Origin: Membranipora membranacea
Taxonomy: Eukaryota > Bryozoa > Gymnolaemata > Cheilostomatida > Membraniporidae
Assembly: GCA_914767715.1 (NCBI GenBank)
Contig: OU612070.1
Location: 28,322,025 to 28,386,024, forward strand
Direction of reading: 5' to 3'
Length of the DNA stretch: 64,000 nt
Of this stretch, positions 24,210 to 39,200 are shown in pieces; position 1 is the stretch's first letter, and every line of letters starts with the position of its first letter. The notes under the pieces are model-generated. The model was not told the DNA's origin and did no database searches. It saw only the letters and a program-made list of their open reading frames with translations. The position numbers were made by a program, and so were the translations under genes.

Positions 24210-27200
24210 GTGAGTTCACTTCGTTATGTTCGACATCTTGAATTGTCTTTCCGGAAGTTGTTTACAGCTAGGATCAGCTAGGAATTCAAACTCGTCCTTT
24301 ATTTTCCTCCCAAGCACTGTATACATCACATGCAATTTGGTCATAGTCTATCAAAGATTTTCAAATGGACAAAAAGCATTTTTATGAAATTTACCTTATT
24401 CTTAATGTACCTCAGTTGGCTGAAAAGCGGGTGGAGGGAGGGGTTTTTAAGACTTTCTGCTACCCACGCTCGATTGAGTTATGTTAGGTAACGCGCCGAC
24501 AAACCATGCCAACAAAAGTCATTGAATAATACGAACGAGGGGAAATCCCCCTGTAGGATTATATGGATATATTTTTATTGATACAAATCAAAAGGTTAAA
24601 ATTTTAATAAGAAATGAGTAATGGAAAAACAACATTATGAAGTTACTACTTGTTCACAAATAACTATATAGATCAAATCGAATCAAAAATTCACATCAAC
24701 AATACTGTTAAATATTACACAAGGTACACAAATAATAAACCTTTCAAGGTCAAATTTTGGTAACTGCGACGAATAACAATTTTAACAAGTATTCTTTATG
24801 TATAAATATTTACAAAACAGTCTTATAGTGTATAGAACATTCCACTGAAAATTCTTAATACCAAGGTTACGTCAAATGCTAAAAACAAGTGATCTATTTA
24901 TTCACTGATAGAAATTCTCAGAAATAAATAAATAAGTAATGCATACAGTTTACAAAAATAATCTCATACAGCTCATAACTATATACAAAAAAATTAGAAT
25001 CCATGTAACGCCAAAGTGTTACACAGACTTCCAGGGGTTATTGTAATTTAGAGTTATCTCCTCATTGCCGTCAGTGTGACAGGAGAAATTTTGTAACAAA
25101 CAATGTCCATTATATACCATTATCTGATAAAATTGACAATTATATTCTATAGAGTTGAGTGTCATAGCACTGCCATGTGTATGTTTTAATAAAAATATGG
25201 GTGACCATATATTATGCAGATTAGAAAGTTGGCCGTTATGCCCCTGCACCATTAACTTCAGTTACGTATGTTCCAAGTTATTTAAAGCGGTGGAGAATTG
25301 AACTGAACATGTAGCATGTATCATTACATATGCATGTGCAGAAGGATAGAGATTAGAGCATTCAGCTGTCAGTGCATCAACTATTTTTTTGAATTTCCTG
25401 AGTCGGGGCTTTCATGTCATTCATTATGAACTTCCAGCACCATTTTGCTCTACATTTTCTCCACCTAAGTAGTCACTTTTCTGTCAGCTGTAGGTTAAAA
25501 TGTTACAAACTCGTTGGCTTCTCGGGTCACATCCAGTAGCTGTTATCATTTTCAGGCGTCTCCTGATTTAAAAAGTATTTTTCTGATGATATATCTGACA
25601 CTGGTCTTCTGGGATGATCAGCTCTCTCCGAACTCTTTGTTCTGTAAGAACGGAAAGCAAAATATAATACACACGCAGCGAAGGGCAACTTGAAGAATTT
25701 ATTTGCATCATAATTTCACCGACCAATACATAACAAGAGCAAAGACAGTTTCCTATTAAAACTACTGATGAGCATATCGGACTCTGCATTCGGCTGCTTA
25801 AATCATGTGAGGCTACACTATAAGAGTCGGTGAGCTGTTGCTGTTGGTAGTTTTCCATTCACAGAACTCTCAATATCCCTATAAAAGTATTGTGCACACC
25901 TTAGCCTCAGGTAAAACAGTTGTCTGTTACTGAAGCTAACTTTGATATCTGATAGACAGACATTGATTAGACCCAACAATCATTACATAAATCTTAGCGT
26001 CAGCATATCGGCCCCAACTCGCTGCCGATTGGTAATAAAGAGTGATTAGTGCTAATAACGAAGATCAGTGTTTTGGGTTTGAACTCATCAAGGAATCCAG
26101 GGCCCTAGATTTTTTTCTGCGATTCCAGACAGGCTTGATGTCTGTTTTCATGCTTTAATTGTTTTGCATGCTACTGAAATATTAAACGAGCTGTCTGCCA
26201 GAAACATCAATTCAACTTATCTCGATATTTTAGCTCTTTTCTTGGCTTGACTTGCCCACTCTGTTATTTGTAACAGAATAATTTACTGAGGAATTCGAGT
26301 ATTTGAAGGATTGTTTTCATGAATGAATGACTATGACTAGTTTTTTTCTCACGATAACATCTTGAGAATTTTTACACCTGGCAGCTGGGGATGCCAGAAA
26401 GCGGTGCGCTTTGACTTACTGTGCAGTCAATTTTTATTGGATTAAAAAAGAGCTTTTGGTAATCCCCTACTTGCAAAAACATCAAACACTAGTGTATACC
26501 TAAAGCACTAAGACTTGACAACAAAATGGGAGGGAGGATTCTAAGAATGATAGAAGGTAGGGCCATGCTGGAATTGATCAAGCATTTTTATCCAGTTGAA
26601 AGTGATTTCTACAAAAAATAACATCTTCTACAGCTATCTCTATGTGTATTTGCTCTTGGCTGCTTGCCTGAAAGTTTCCTCAAAGTATTTCAAATCTCAT
26701 TCCATACTAACACATCAACTCATTAACTTCAATCAAGTTGTATAATCTTACTGACACTTACTTTATGATTTTTCTGGCAGCACAAATCACCACCACAATC
26801 ACCAGTAGAAATAGTACGCTAGGGAAGACTATAGCTAGGTAAAAAGCCTGAGATTCAAACAGGTTCAGCTAAAACATAAAACACAGAAACATGACAACTT
26901 AAAACAAGTGATCCCAAGATCTATCAATGATGAAAGGTGCTGAATCAGTATATAGTTGGCATGCTTGCCCTCCCAGATTGAGTGATTGACATGGGAAATT
27001 GGCTTTTCCCATCAGAATGGTCAAAAATGCTGTTCTTTTGAACTTTTCGCTTCACATAAGATTCCATCAACCTTTTGGCCAATTATGATTATCTAGCAAA
27101 AAATACCAGCAGAAAATTTATCTATATGATTAAATCAGTTTTGGAATTTAGGATATTGTCTTGTTCAGTCTAATCTAAACATTAAGATGATATATCTGAG

Positions 27201-30200
27201 TGAATAGCTCTGACCAATAAACTAACAAAGCTTTCCAATACTCCACACTGCGACTGCAGCCATATCATGTAATTTCCATGATCATAAGAGTCTTGGTTTA
27301 GGAAAGCAGTGGTTGGTGAATATTTTAAAACAGCATCAGTTCCCACCTATAATTGTGCTGATATGATAATGAATTAAATACTGATTGTGCTCACTCAAAC
27401 CAGAGAGTTTGGGACAACTCCCTGCTCAAACCAAAGAGTTGAAGTGCATTCAACTCATTGTTAGAATCGTCATATTATTATGAGATGCTTGTCATTGTTT
27501 CATCAGAATGGTATAAGCAGGGAGAATTCTCCCTGGTATAAGAGACTTACAACGTTCATTGAGTTTTCATCTTCGTCTTCCCTGACAACGGGCTGTGACT
27601 TGAGTGGATACAGATGGTCTTGCTTTCTATCTTTTCTTAACTCTTTGAGATGGAGCATGTACATTCGACTAAAAGTTTAAAATAGATTTGTTTTGATGAG
27701 ATAAGACAGGTGAAGTGGCCATTTTTCTAAAGGTAAGTAGAGCATTTTTATAATCAAACTGATATGAGGTTGAGTCTGTTTAGCTGGCGTTTTTGTAGAC
27801 TGGTATAGAATGGTAGAGCAGCAGTTGAACACCCCACACTCTCATCTAGACATTTTCGGCGCTAAGGCTTCAGCGAAAAAAAGCAAGGTGTACGTGTAGG
27901 GCTTTATGTTTTCAGAGGAAGTGTAAATGTAGGCAATAATTCTCACTGATGGAGACAAAGCCTGCTTAATCTCTCTAATTCACTCTTTACGTACATCAAT
28001 CAAAATCTAAGTACAGAGTTTTGAAGATGGAGTCGTTGACGTAACGCTTTCGCAAATCTTCTTAATCAAATCATCATCATTTGGTTCTCTCCAAGTAAAC
28101 ATCCAATTTTGAGGTCAAAGTTGTGTTGAAAATGTGAATTGGATATAGCTAGCAATGCCAAATGATTACATTTTCAATAGCTCATCATACATGACCAAAG
28201 AAAGTAAGAATCTTGGAGGAAACTGCAATGTGTTCACTCATTGGTTCCGGCAACCCCTCAGAATGGATTGAAATATCCACTTCTCTATATTCAAGTATCA
28301 TAATGTCACATCGAAATCGCTGTGATTGGCTCTTATTGTTTGCAAACAAGGCGCAAAATTGACATTGACTTTGTCTTGTGTTACATAATTCATGTAAATT
28401 AGAAGTGACACATTGCGGAGATACATTTGGAAAACAAATTGAAGGAGATTTTCGTAAGGTATTTCAAGGAGTTACCGATTCAGTTAGATTCAGTTAGCTA
28501 TGTAGCGTCTATGTGTATAATATTTTATATGAGGGCACTTAGCTACTTGAGAAATAGAAATATAGGGCTTAAAACATAATTGTTATGGGAAAAACAAACA
28601 ATCGCAAGCAGCAGTGGCCACTTGAAATGTTAGCTATGTAACAACATACTGATTGCTATCAGCATGTTAAAACAGCCAGAAGCTGTAAAACTATCCACCT
28701 GTTTTTTCAATGATGGTGTTAGAGTACAGGCATAGTCGAATACACAGACGGCTGTAGTTGAGATTTTGTAGCATTTAGTCACCTGGCTGATGATCAGGCA
28801 GGAAATTAGACTATAGTTATGGATGACTGAAAAGAAGGAACTCAAAAACGAATTTATCTCCGTCAGATTTTCATGCGTTCTAAAGTCTCCTTGCAACAGG
28901 TGCTATGTTTTAAAGCTTTTGAACCGTAGTTTAGTTTGATTGTATCTTACCTATAAAATTCCTGAGACAGAACAAGGTATCTTGAGGAAACCCCCACTTC
29001 ATGATACCCATAACTCTCCAAACTTTCACTGGTAAGGTCACGTGAATCTCGCTCTATTTTATGCAGACCATGAGGTTCCAGAACATATACGCTTCCATCA
29101 GGTGCTACATCCAGGCTGGCTACCGGTACTGTCAAATCTTAAAAATCAAAACTTAGTTTATGTATATTTGAAGTTTTAACTCAAAACTAACATAACTACA
29201 CAGGCTGCAAAATAATCTGGCAATGAACATGGAATGAGCATATTTTGACTACTAATTTTTAATACCAATGCATTTATACAGTTGAAATGGTAGCAAAAGG
29301 ATTTACACTCTAAAGAGATTATTGCTGGTAAGTACTTACCGTCTCCCTCTTTGGATGTTCCATAGTCTGATGTTATAATAGTTTTGTATAGAGATTGTCT
29401 CCCACCGCCGATATCAACGGCCAGAACATCGATTGTAGCTGACTTTGCTACTGATACAAACAGTGTGTTAGAATATTTGTCTACCTCTAAAAACAAAAGA
29501 AGAGCAATACAACAACAGTATACATGGTTTTTTTCAGGTTGAGATTTCATTAGAGGGTATCTGCATTCCTAGCTTGTTAGGTTGACTTTGGCTTCAGCGT
29601 TGAATTTAGTAATTTCAAGCAGTAATTCAATAATGATCATTAGGACTATTTAATATTTGAGAGGGTAGCACTCTTACCGATGCTAGTTGGTATACCCTCT
29701 GAGAGTCTCTCCCCTGCGCTCAGTGTCCACACCACCCCTGTCTCTCTATCCACTCTCGATATCTTCTCTCCGTGTAGTACATACAGATCTCGAGCTGATA
29801 TAGCTAACTTCAGATGACCTGCAGAATATAAACAGACAGTGAGATCAGAAACTTAATCAGACATAAAAAAGCAAGTTTCTAAAAATGGACAGTCGTGTTG
29901 CATGTCATGCCATAGTTTTCACTCATATATGTCAGTGCAGGATGTACTGGGGATGCACCAAAGTAATAGCAAATGACCCTAACTAGTATGTTGGTTTCCC
30001 TTTAAAACAAGAAAGATAGTCACAAGTGCCAATGACAGTCTTACCTGAGAAGACAGGAGGAGAGACTGATGTAGAAGGTTCCTCCAGCCTGCCACAAGCA
30101 CCTGCCAGGGTCGCCACCTTTTTATGCTCAATGTCATAGATTCGCACACAGCTATAGTCGGCTATGTACACAAAGTTACCTGTAAAATTAAACGGTAGTC

Positions 30201-33200
30201 CTGCTTAGTAATTCGTGGGATGTAATTTCAATGATATTGGAATTTACTCAAGTCACATCATGGGTTTGTCAAGGCTAGTATCTTTTCGTGCTAAAGAAAA
30301 CAAATGAAATGGCTGTACTGCAACATTTTTAAAATTTTAAATGCCTGAAATACCAATTTTTTTCTTGGAGGGTGCCTCGGCAAGTTTTATCAAAATAACA
30401 GGTTTCCCAGTGCATTATGTTCAAACAGCCAATTTTGTGAATAAATCATCTGCTGGGTTTACATAAAACCTGATGCCAATGCCCTCTTGTACCAATAATG
30501 GGCATGGATAAGTCTTAATTTAGAGCATTAAACTAGAGGCATTAGATGATTTACGATAAAATTCATTGATATAATTACACTATTGAGCTGAAACGGATCA
30601 CTTTTACATGACAATAAAATAATTCATAATATTTATTTTCCTCTACTTGGATGCATATGTATGGTTTAATTTTGGATATGCGTTGGCACATATAGGGTTT
30701 TATGTCAAGACTCATCAATCTAGAGAGAATTGCTCACCAACATTACTCGATTTAACAGGATGATAATGTAAAGATTTGATCACAATGCAACAGCATGTCC
30801 TGCTGGAAAATTTAACACATTTTGTTCTCTATGAACATTAACCATTTTATTTGTACCCAGTTATTTCAGCATGCAATGTTATTTTTTTTAGACCGTGTGC
30901 AAGAATTGAAAGCTGCCTGCAACCAAATACCCTCCTACTATTTATATCCATCAATACTAGTCTGTCAATGTCGTGTTATCATAATGGGGCTATTTATGGC
31001 CCTGATCTAAACCCATAGCCAGGTTAGAGGCTACCCAGTAATTAATGTAGGAAACATATACAATTACTCATAATTAGTAAAACATGTTTGTAATTAATAA
31101 TTTGACTAATTTGATAGCAATAATTACTTTAAAGAAAGTTGTCGGCTAATGCCAATAGATTTTCCTGTGTATGATAAATGGCCTGGAAGCCAGTTGTTTA
31201 TTTCGGCGCCATAGGGACCTTTTGTTTTTTATTTGTGGTGGCTTCTTGGCTGTCTAATGCTAGCAAGGCTGAAAAGAATCATGCTGGAATTATGCATACT
31301 ATTAAACACAGAAAATACAATAAGCAGTAATCAAGCAGGTTGTTTTTTATGTAATTTATAAAATATAGTTATGGTGACACTGACAGGCATTGACAAGTGT
31401 CTCATTGTGATTATGACAGTTAGCACACTCAACTGCCATAGGAACTTGGCATTCTTATGCATGTTGTAATAGAATGTATTGCTGATTCGTCTGTGTTGCC
31501 CGTGGTCAGAGATTTGATATTAAACTTTGGGGACATAACCATAAGACCAATTACATTTTATAGACATATAATACTGCTATAATACTGCTGTAATGGTGCC
31601 ATTAGCACTCAAATTGTATTTCAATATCTTGTCAGTTAGTGTCACAAACTGGCAACACGTTAATCCCTCCTCTGTATCTTAAACCAGCGACTCGAACCTG
31701 ACAAAATTAATTTGGGTATGTAATACCAGAGATCAAAATGCGATGACCATTTCCGACAGTAATACATTAAACCTCAAATAAGCAAATGCTTAATACAATC
31801 ACATACTTGCCCCCCCCCCCTGCATGGTACATGTAGTCCTGATGGTCTGTATCCTTATATAAAAAGCACAAGGTGACCCTCACCTTGTACGACGACATCG
31901 TTGATAAAACTGAATCTGGCCTCTGAGTCGATACCGTCTATGTAACCTCCGATAGTAGGTGATCCTATCAGGGGAGTCTTCACTCTGCTCTGTAGTTCTA
32001 TCAGAGATAGACAGGTCCTCTCACTCACTACTATCGTACTGGAGGTCAGATAATCGAACGTCACCGGTCCATTCAGTGTGCCCGGTAACTCCTCATACTC
32101 CGGGCTATACAGCGGCTCTACAAAATAAAGGAGCCGTTTGTTTCGGAAACTTGGTTCATGTCAGCCATTTTTTCTCAAATTTCACAACTCAACAGTTGAT
32201 GAATGGTGGTTTTACCCAGCTAAGTTAGCTAATGAAATAATAGGATCCTATGTTAAATAAAACGCTGTATTTATTTCTCCAAATGTACAATGGAGCCTAG
32301 CTCCTGGCATAGCAGTAAATCTGGTTGACAATAAAGTTTGCTCTCAGAATCATTCTGCCCAATTTTTAATAACTATGCTGACTCAATGTGGTGAGGTAAT
32401 TTTGTTGGTTCCAAGGTGTAAATTAGAAAACAATTATCATTTTAGTACCCATCAAATTGTTGACTGATTAGCCGTGTGCTTGTTGCCTGGGAAAATGTGA
32501 GACTTTGCATTACTTCCCACAAACCTGCCCTCCCCCAGTGCTCACACAGTGTGTTACAATCGGCAGCATCTCAGATATGATAAAATCTTTATGATTATTC
32601 CTCTTTGAAACATGCTTACACTTTTTAAACCCATTGACAGCAGAGCATTAAACTTTCAACAGATAACTAATTAGTAAGGTGGAGAAACCTGTACATCATA
32701 AAATAACCGGTTGTCAATGCTGACTTGGCGTTGAGAAAAGCTTTAAAACTTGTTATTTACTCCCAAGGTAACAACCCTGACGTCTCTGCGTGAACCCTGT
32801 TTTTGTTCTGGGCATGTAGGAATGAAAAGCAAGTTCAACTGCCTGCCTGAGATTCTTTTTTTTTATTTGTTTACGTCATGGATGATGAACACGTGACAAG
32901 TTTCGATTGAAACAAAAACTAAACCAATCTGATAGTTTGAAACTAGAGTTGTGACAGCCCTGGCAAATGGTTTGCAAGCCAGCAAAAGCCAAAATAACAG
33001 ATAAGAATCTTCCTTTCTGTGAGAGATTGATTTTGCAGAAGATCTGAACGGCAGCTATATATATCAGTATCAATGTATGTAACCCAGAGATTATCTGGTG
33101 CATCACTTGTTGGCTCTCTAATAAACTGCAAACTTGTAGTACTAAATTAACAGATCACAATTAACATTACAGTGTTTTCATACAATTGATAACAAAAGTG

Positions 33201-36200
33201 CACATAAAATAATTAGTGTTTTCACATCATAGAGATATTACGTCATGAGCATCAGGATTCATCATTTTTGTGAGAAAAGTCCTGCCACCATGAACACGTC
33301 AGCGACAGCACGATGAAACAACTTTCTCCCAGCTGCATGAGGAACACAGTGGGCAATAATCTTTATAGTCAAATTGCACCGGAGTGTTTTAATAAATGAT
33401 GAAAGAGAACAGCATACTGTGGTTAGATGAGGTCAATGTAGAGCTAGACTCAAAAAGATTGATACATATTTTTAAAAGAATGTTATTGGAGGTTATGTAT
33501 AGATTATTGTATCAATACAGCTGATACTTACTTCAAAGCTAGAAAATGTCAGAACTGCACTGTACCTAAATGCTCAGAAACATTGTGAAATGCATTTTCA
33601 CCATATGCTTAGCCTCATTGCTGACCACGCAGGATTAGGCTGATGATTATTACTATGCACCAGAGTAGCTGCCCTCGACAATCTGGTACTCTGTGACATT
33701 GTGGTCTTTCTATCGAGACTGTCATCAAATTTTTGTATCGGACCCTGGTGACGACAGCGCATCATTTCATGTACAAACACTGATGTATGAGCCTCTATAG
33801 GTACATGTAAGGGTACATAAAGGATGGCTTGTGCTGTGCAAATTTTTTACACACACCCTGCCAGTGGTCCTCTTTTAGCAACAAATAAAGCTAAAGTAGA
33901 TTTATTATCCAATTATGCCATTTTTGACACCCATCGCTTCTAGGGCTGGCAGCTAATTCACAGCAGATCATTGGCACATGTCTCTGTATAGTAAAAGTAT
34001 AGCGGATGAAAGGAAACTCTTGTAACATAGGTTATCCCCCTTGTTAATTACAGTAGTTTGTGTTTTTGTTTGTTATAATTGATCTTCAAAGGCACTGATG
34101 AAAGCCCAAAACCAAAATTAATTTGAATTTAGCGCTGTCAAAAATACCCTCTGGGTGTAATCCACACACTGACTAGACTTGATTCATCATGTAATATGAC
34201 TGAGTTTGTATGTTCCGTTACATTGTAAGGCTTCCCACTTCCCGTTGGCGATAAATTTCAAGCCACCTGGTTAGGCTTTGCATGACCAACAAACACAAAC
34301 ACATAAATACACAGAGATGATCCAATCTTTAATCATACAGGCATTGAAATGGACATGCAAAAACAGCTTAATTGGATTTTAACATGCAATTGAAATATTT
34401 GTGAATAATATTTGATGCAGCCAAAGCAAGCTTTATTGTCAAACAGTTTTATTTTGTAATATCCCATGTTTGCTCCCTCTGCTAAGATTTATAAATTTGA
34501 AATCTCATACAATAATATCACAGAGTAAGGATATTACTCTGTGATATTATTATATACACAAGAGTGATGACTGATGGGTCATCAAAACACCAGCTTCATC
34601 CTCAATAATCATGTGATCAATATAAAAAAGTTCACATAAGTTCAATCATTGCTTGAACAAGCCATTGTTGACCTTTCAGCAGCTCAGCTGGAGTAGTGTT
34701 GGAGAAAGCAATAATTGTCATACAGAGCATTTTTAAACTGTTTGCGCAGTAGTCACACAGAGTCAAAACTGAGGAGAGGCGATGCTCAGTATTCACTATT
34801 CATTGAAGGAAAATAATCCTAGGTGAAGAATGCTCAAAAATATCACAAAAGATAATTCGCTGACGTTATTGATGACAAATCGAGACATTAAACCTCGATA
34901 CATGTTGCTATATAAAAACAGTGGATATTGCTAAAATATTATTTGTTTAATATTTTATAATGCTCTGAGAATTTTGTTAAAATCTCATACCCTACAGGTA
35001 AAAGTGACTGAGCTAAATCTAACGCTTATGTGAACCAAAATATTGTTATTGTGTGATTACAAAGTTAATCAGATGGCTGTTTTCAATGTGAAAATGTTGT
35101 TGCAGTGATTTTCAACAAAACAGCGAAATGGGATGGGATCTAAACTCCAAGCTCATGAAATCAGGCTGCAGTTATAGTCACTAAGTAGCTGCAGTTTATG
35201 AATGTAATCGGCCATGAGTTATTAGCTAGATTTGTGTTAGCTTGGCTGAACTGCTCATACAAATGGGAGGAATTATAACATTTTTCCACACCTTAATTAC
35301 GTGTCCATCTGTCACCTGGTTGAAAAAAAAGGAATCAGTTCAGACTTTATGATCACAAAGGACCCAAGACTCTAACTTGTTTATAAATACACCTATTGGA
35401 TTAGGCTCGTAATTTGTGTTGCCCGCTACACCACAAAGTATATTTTGTCCGGCTCTAATCCCGTTTGTTTGTGTGCAGAAGGCCTTCAAAGCATGCTATG
35501 ATTAGAAACGCTCAGCTGATCTTAGCTAAAGCTCCCACAAAGTAAATCTCATTAAGAATGCGCCAACATTTCTGGCCGAATTTGGTAATCCTTCAGTCAA
35601 TAAGCCTGCTTAGATGCTGTGGTTTGAACACAAAGAGATTTCACCACCACTGGTGCGATATGCTTGAAAATCTTTGCTCTAGACTTCACTTGAGAGGGTA
35701 ATAAAATTTGGAGAGCTAACAATATAATAATTAGCTCCCTTGATAATTTCACAGGAAGTAAATAACAATGATGACAACACCTCCTTGTTATATGTGAATG
35801 AGAGATTCCAGCTAACTGATTATGTAGATAAATGAGAGGACAGATGATATTTCTGTGCAGCTAATGAGAAATTTGTAAGGTCATGTCCATGTAGACTAGA
35901 CGATCTCAGTCTGCCGATCTCTGTCTGACGGTCACCGGGTAATGAGAATGACGCAGGTAGCCTGAATTCCAGCGGTCACATCGCACGAGTTCTTAAGGCC
36001 AAAACGCGAGTCAAAATTTATTATTGCATTGATTGCGTTGATGCATTTGATTTCTTCCACAATTTTGAAGTGGAGGGAGGTTCTAGAGAAAAACCACTAC
36101 ATAAATCAAGTCTAAAAGCTACTACCAGTCAGGACCTATGAGGCTAGGCCACTGTGATGTTGTTTAATTTTAGGACAGATCGGGTTTATGAAAATGAGAT

Positions 36201-39200
36201 TCAGATGCACTCTACAATGTGTCTTAAAATAATCCCGGGAGTCAAAGCATTGATCGGTTTCTAGTAAGGCATTATAGCACTCGGTCCTGTGCTTGTTTGG
36301 GACAAAAAAACTACATACATGGTGCCGAAAATACTCTTTTAATTGGTAACAATCTTTTAACATCCGTCCAGAATGATATTGTCTGCCAATTAAAATAGTG
36401 TATAAAAACATTACAAATTATATCAAGGAAGTACAGGACCAATAGTTTCTGGATATCGGTGTTCTGTCACCTTATCGTAGAATTGGTTCGCTTGAAGCGA
36501 TAATCTGACATCCTTTCAAATTTGGAATACCAACAAAAAAACAGGATAAAACTCCGGAACATTACAAGTTGAAAATGAGTCATAGCTGATTACCAATAAT
36601 GTATGGGAGAAACCATTAACAAGAACCTTAACTTACACCAAACAGCCTCGCAACCATCAATCAGTGAGTCAGCACCCAAAACTAGAAACACAATTGTTCC
36701 ACATGGATCAAATGCAAGGCAGTGTACTAGTAAAATAACATACCGGTAGTTGTAGGTCTTATCCCAGCTCCCACTGCAATTGAGATCATCGCTGCAAAAA
36801 TAGCAGCTCTGATATATGAGCGATCCATCCTGCTTTGTGTGCACATCCTTCTTACTGAGTTACAATTGTTCTCTGCGTGGGCTTTCTGCGTCTGAGTTTG
36901 TGAAATGAGTAGTCTGTGAACGCCGGCTATCGTCTATTGATCAGTGAAGTAATCTCGTTTCCTCCCAAAAATAATAATGGTTATTGCTGCGGGGTCCAGA
37001 AGTGTTATGCCCCACTTAAGGTCTGTAGCAGCTTGTTGACGTACTTTTGATGTTTACTATCAGCAGAGATTTCCCTTTTCTCTGACGTGAATCAAGTAGC
37101 TGTGGGTAATACACCTTTTTGATTAAAGTCCGTTGAAGCGTCCAATTATTATGCTGAAATGAAGTTGATAAAATCTAAATTGGTCTGACAATGCTTCTAG
37201 TACCCTCTCCTGATTATTAATGACCAAGTCTAATGAACAAGCTAGATTCATGCAGTACAGAGTTCTACTGTTGATTGCACAAGTACAGTAGGGACAGTCC
37301 ACATGACCAGAATTCAAAGAAGAAATGGAAAGTGTTTTTTTTTCAATTCAGTATATCAGTGTAGTTGTCAATATGTATTGATATCTGGCCATTCAGCTCA
37401 TCTATTGGATAGTAAAGTAATGTTTACAAATCTTTGCATTTTCATTGGAGGATTTTAATGAGCTGAAATAATCAGTCTGCAAGTAAACATATTTCAATAG
37501 ATTGATATAACAAACAGATTGCATACATTGTTAAGTGTTCAAAGATATAATTGTGTAGGACTTACAAAAAATTGCATTTCCATGATCTTCAACAGCAAGA
37601 TTGAAATGAATAATTTTTATTGAAAACAACATCCAGTCCGAAAGCATTTCAGTTGCCAATTACGAATATTTGTCATTCTTTTCTGTATGCCCCCCCCCCC
37701 CCCCCCCGTTTGATTCCTAACCAACTAGTTCGTCATCAAAAAACATGTCCTACATAGTTTAGTCGGCGACAAGAATCATAATGTACGAAATGAGGTAATT
37801 AAGATGGTGATTTCAATTAAGTTTTATCGCTGCACTCAACCATAAGCCAAACTATTATAGCTCTGATAATAAAACAAGTGTTACCAACGTCTGTTACACA
37901 GATCTAACTTTTTCACACATCAAGGTTCTAAGAATTGGTACACGACCTCATCTAAGCACTTCGGTTTCAGTCACATAATGTGGCTATTTTTCAGAATGTC
38001 ACTGTGGTATATCAAAGACCTGACTAACTAACAAACTTAAAGCAGAGGCATTCAAATATTATCTAATGAATTGTGTGAGGGCTCTATAACATATGACATG
38101 ACTTGTGACAATCCATATCCTCACCAATGCTTGTACTAGTGTGCATTCATCATTAGTATGAATTATTTAATGGACAATGTCTGTACGATCTTCATTTCTA
38201 ATTCTTTTATTTCTTCAATATGAGGGAGTTGTTTACTCTGACTTTCAAATAAGACAACTCCTATTCTAACCTTGTCTTGCTACAAATTCATCCTGTCAGT
38301 TTTGAGATCGACAAACAAACATGGAAATTGTTTAATAGCAACAGTAATATATAAAGGCATCAGTGATGTCACAATAAGACTCTACCAAAAATGTATGGTT
38401 ACGTATTTATAGTTGTAACAAGTGCCATGTTCCTTAGCTACACTTCTCTAGCTTTGTAGTTATTAATATTCGTGTTGATTATTTGCAGGCACGATTATTC
38501 TGGGGAGATGCTGGAGGTAATATATATATCCTAACCTTCTGGAAATGTATGAACGGAGGTCCGTTTGGTAATACAAGTTCGAAGAGGATCACACTCAAAC
38601 AAATCATCAATGATGTCAAATATGGTCAGAAGAACAGATACCATGTAAGCTCAACTTGTCGATTCATAGATTTCAACCTTATCATTTTTAGTTTCCTATA
38701 TACTCTAGGCCTAACGAGAAGCATATATTAGCTAAAGTTAAGTTTGGCTAGTTTTGGTAGACTCTGACTCAATGTTAGCGAGCATCAAATGTTAGCTAAG
38801 TGAGTAAATGTTAGCTAGCCATAAATTTCACTATTTCAAGCGTCAATAAAATGGCAAACTTTTCCTGCGAAAATTCAGTCCCAGATATATATGGGTCATA
38901 GTAGGATACCGCATCTTTAAATTCATATGATGAGAAAAATACGAGCTCAAATTTAGAAAAGTTAACACGGCCATTTCGTAGAACAGTAATGGTAAGCAGT
39001 ACCGATAATAATTAATTGATATTTAACTCAAGTTTTCTGATTTTACCCTCACACACAGTTGACAAAGTTGAAGCGCGTACACCTTGAGTGGGTTAGATCT
39101 ATCAGATACATCACTGCACTCGACGCTATTGTGAGTTCCTGCTGTGAGACGACAACTGCTATGGCTATTACCAACATGCAGGACATGAAGTGTAAATACT

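Noticed and set aside
28704-28756. Minus-strand exon candidate (RLCIRLCLYSNTIIEKT) in the nested membrane-protein gene
   Set aside because: It would leave phase 1, which the next exon cannot accept. The 27668-27551 exon fits both phases and continues the protein sensibly.
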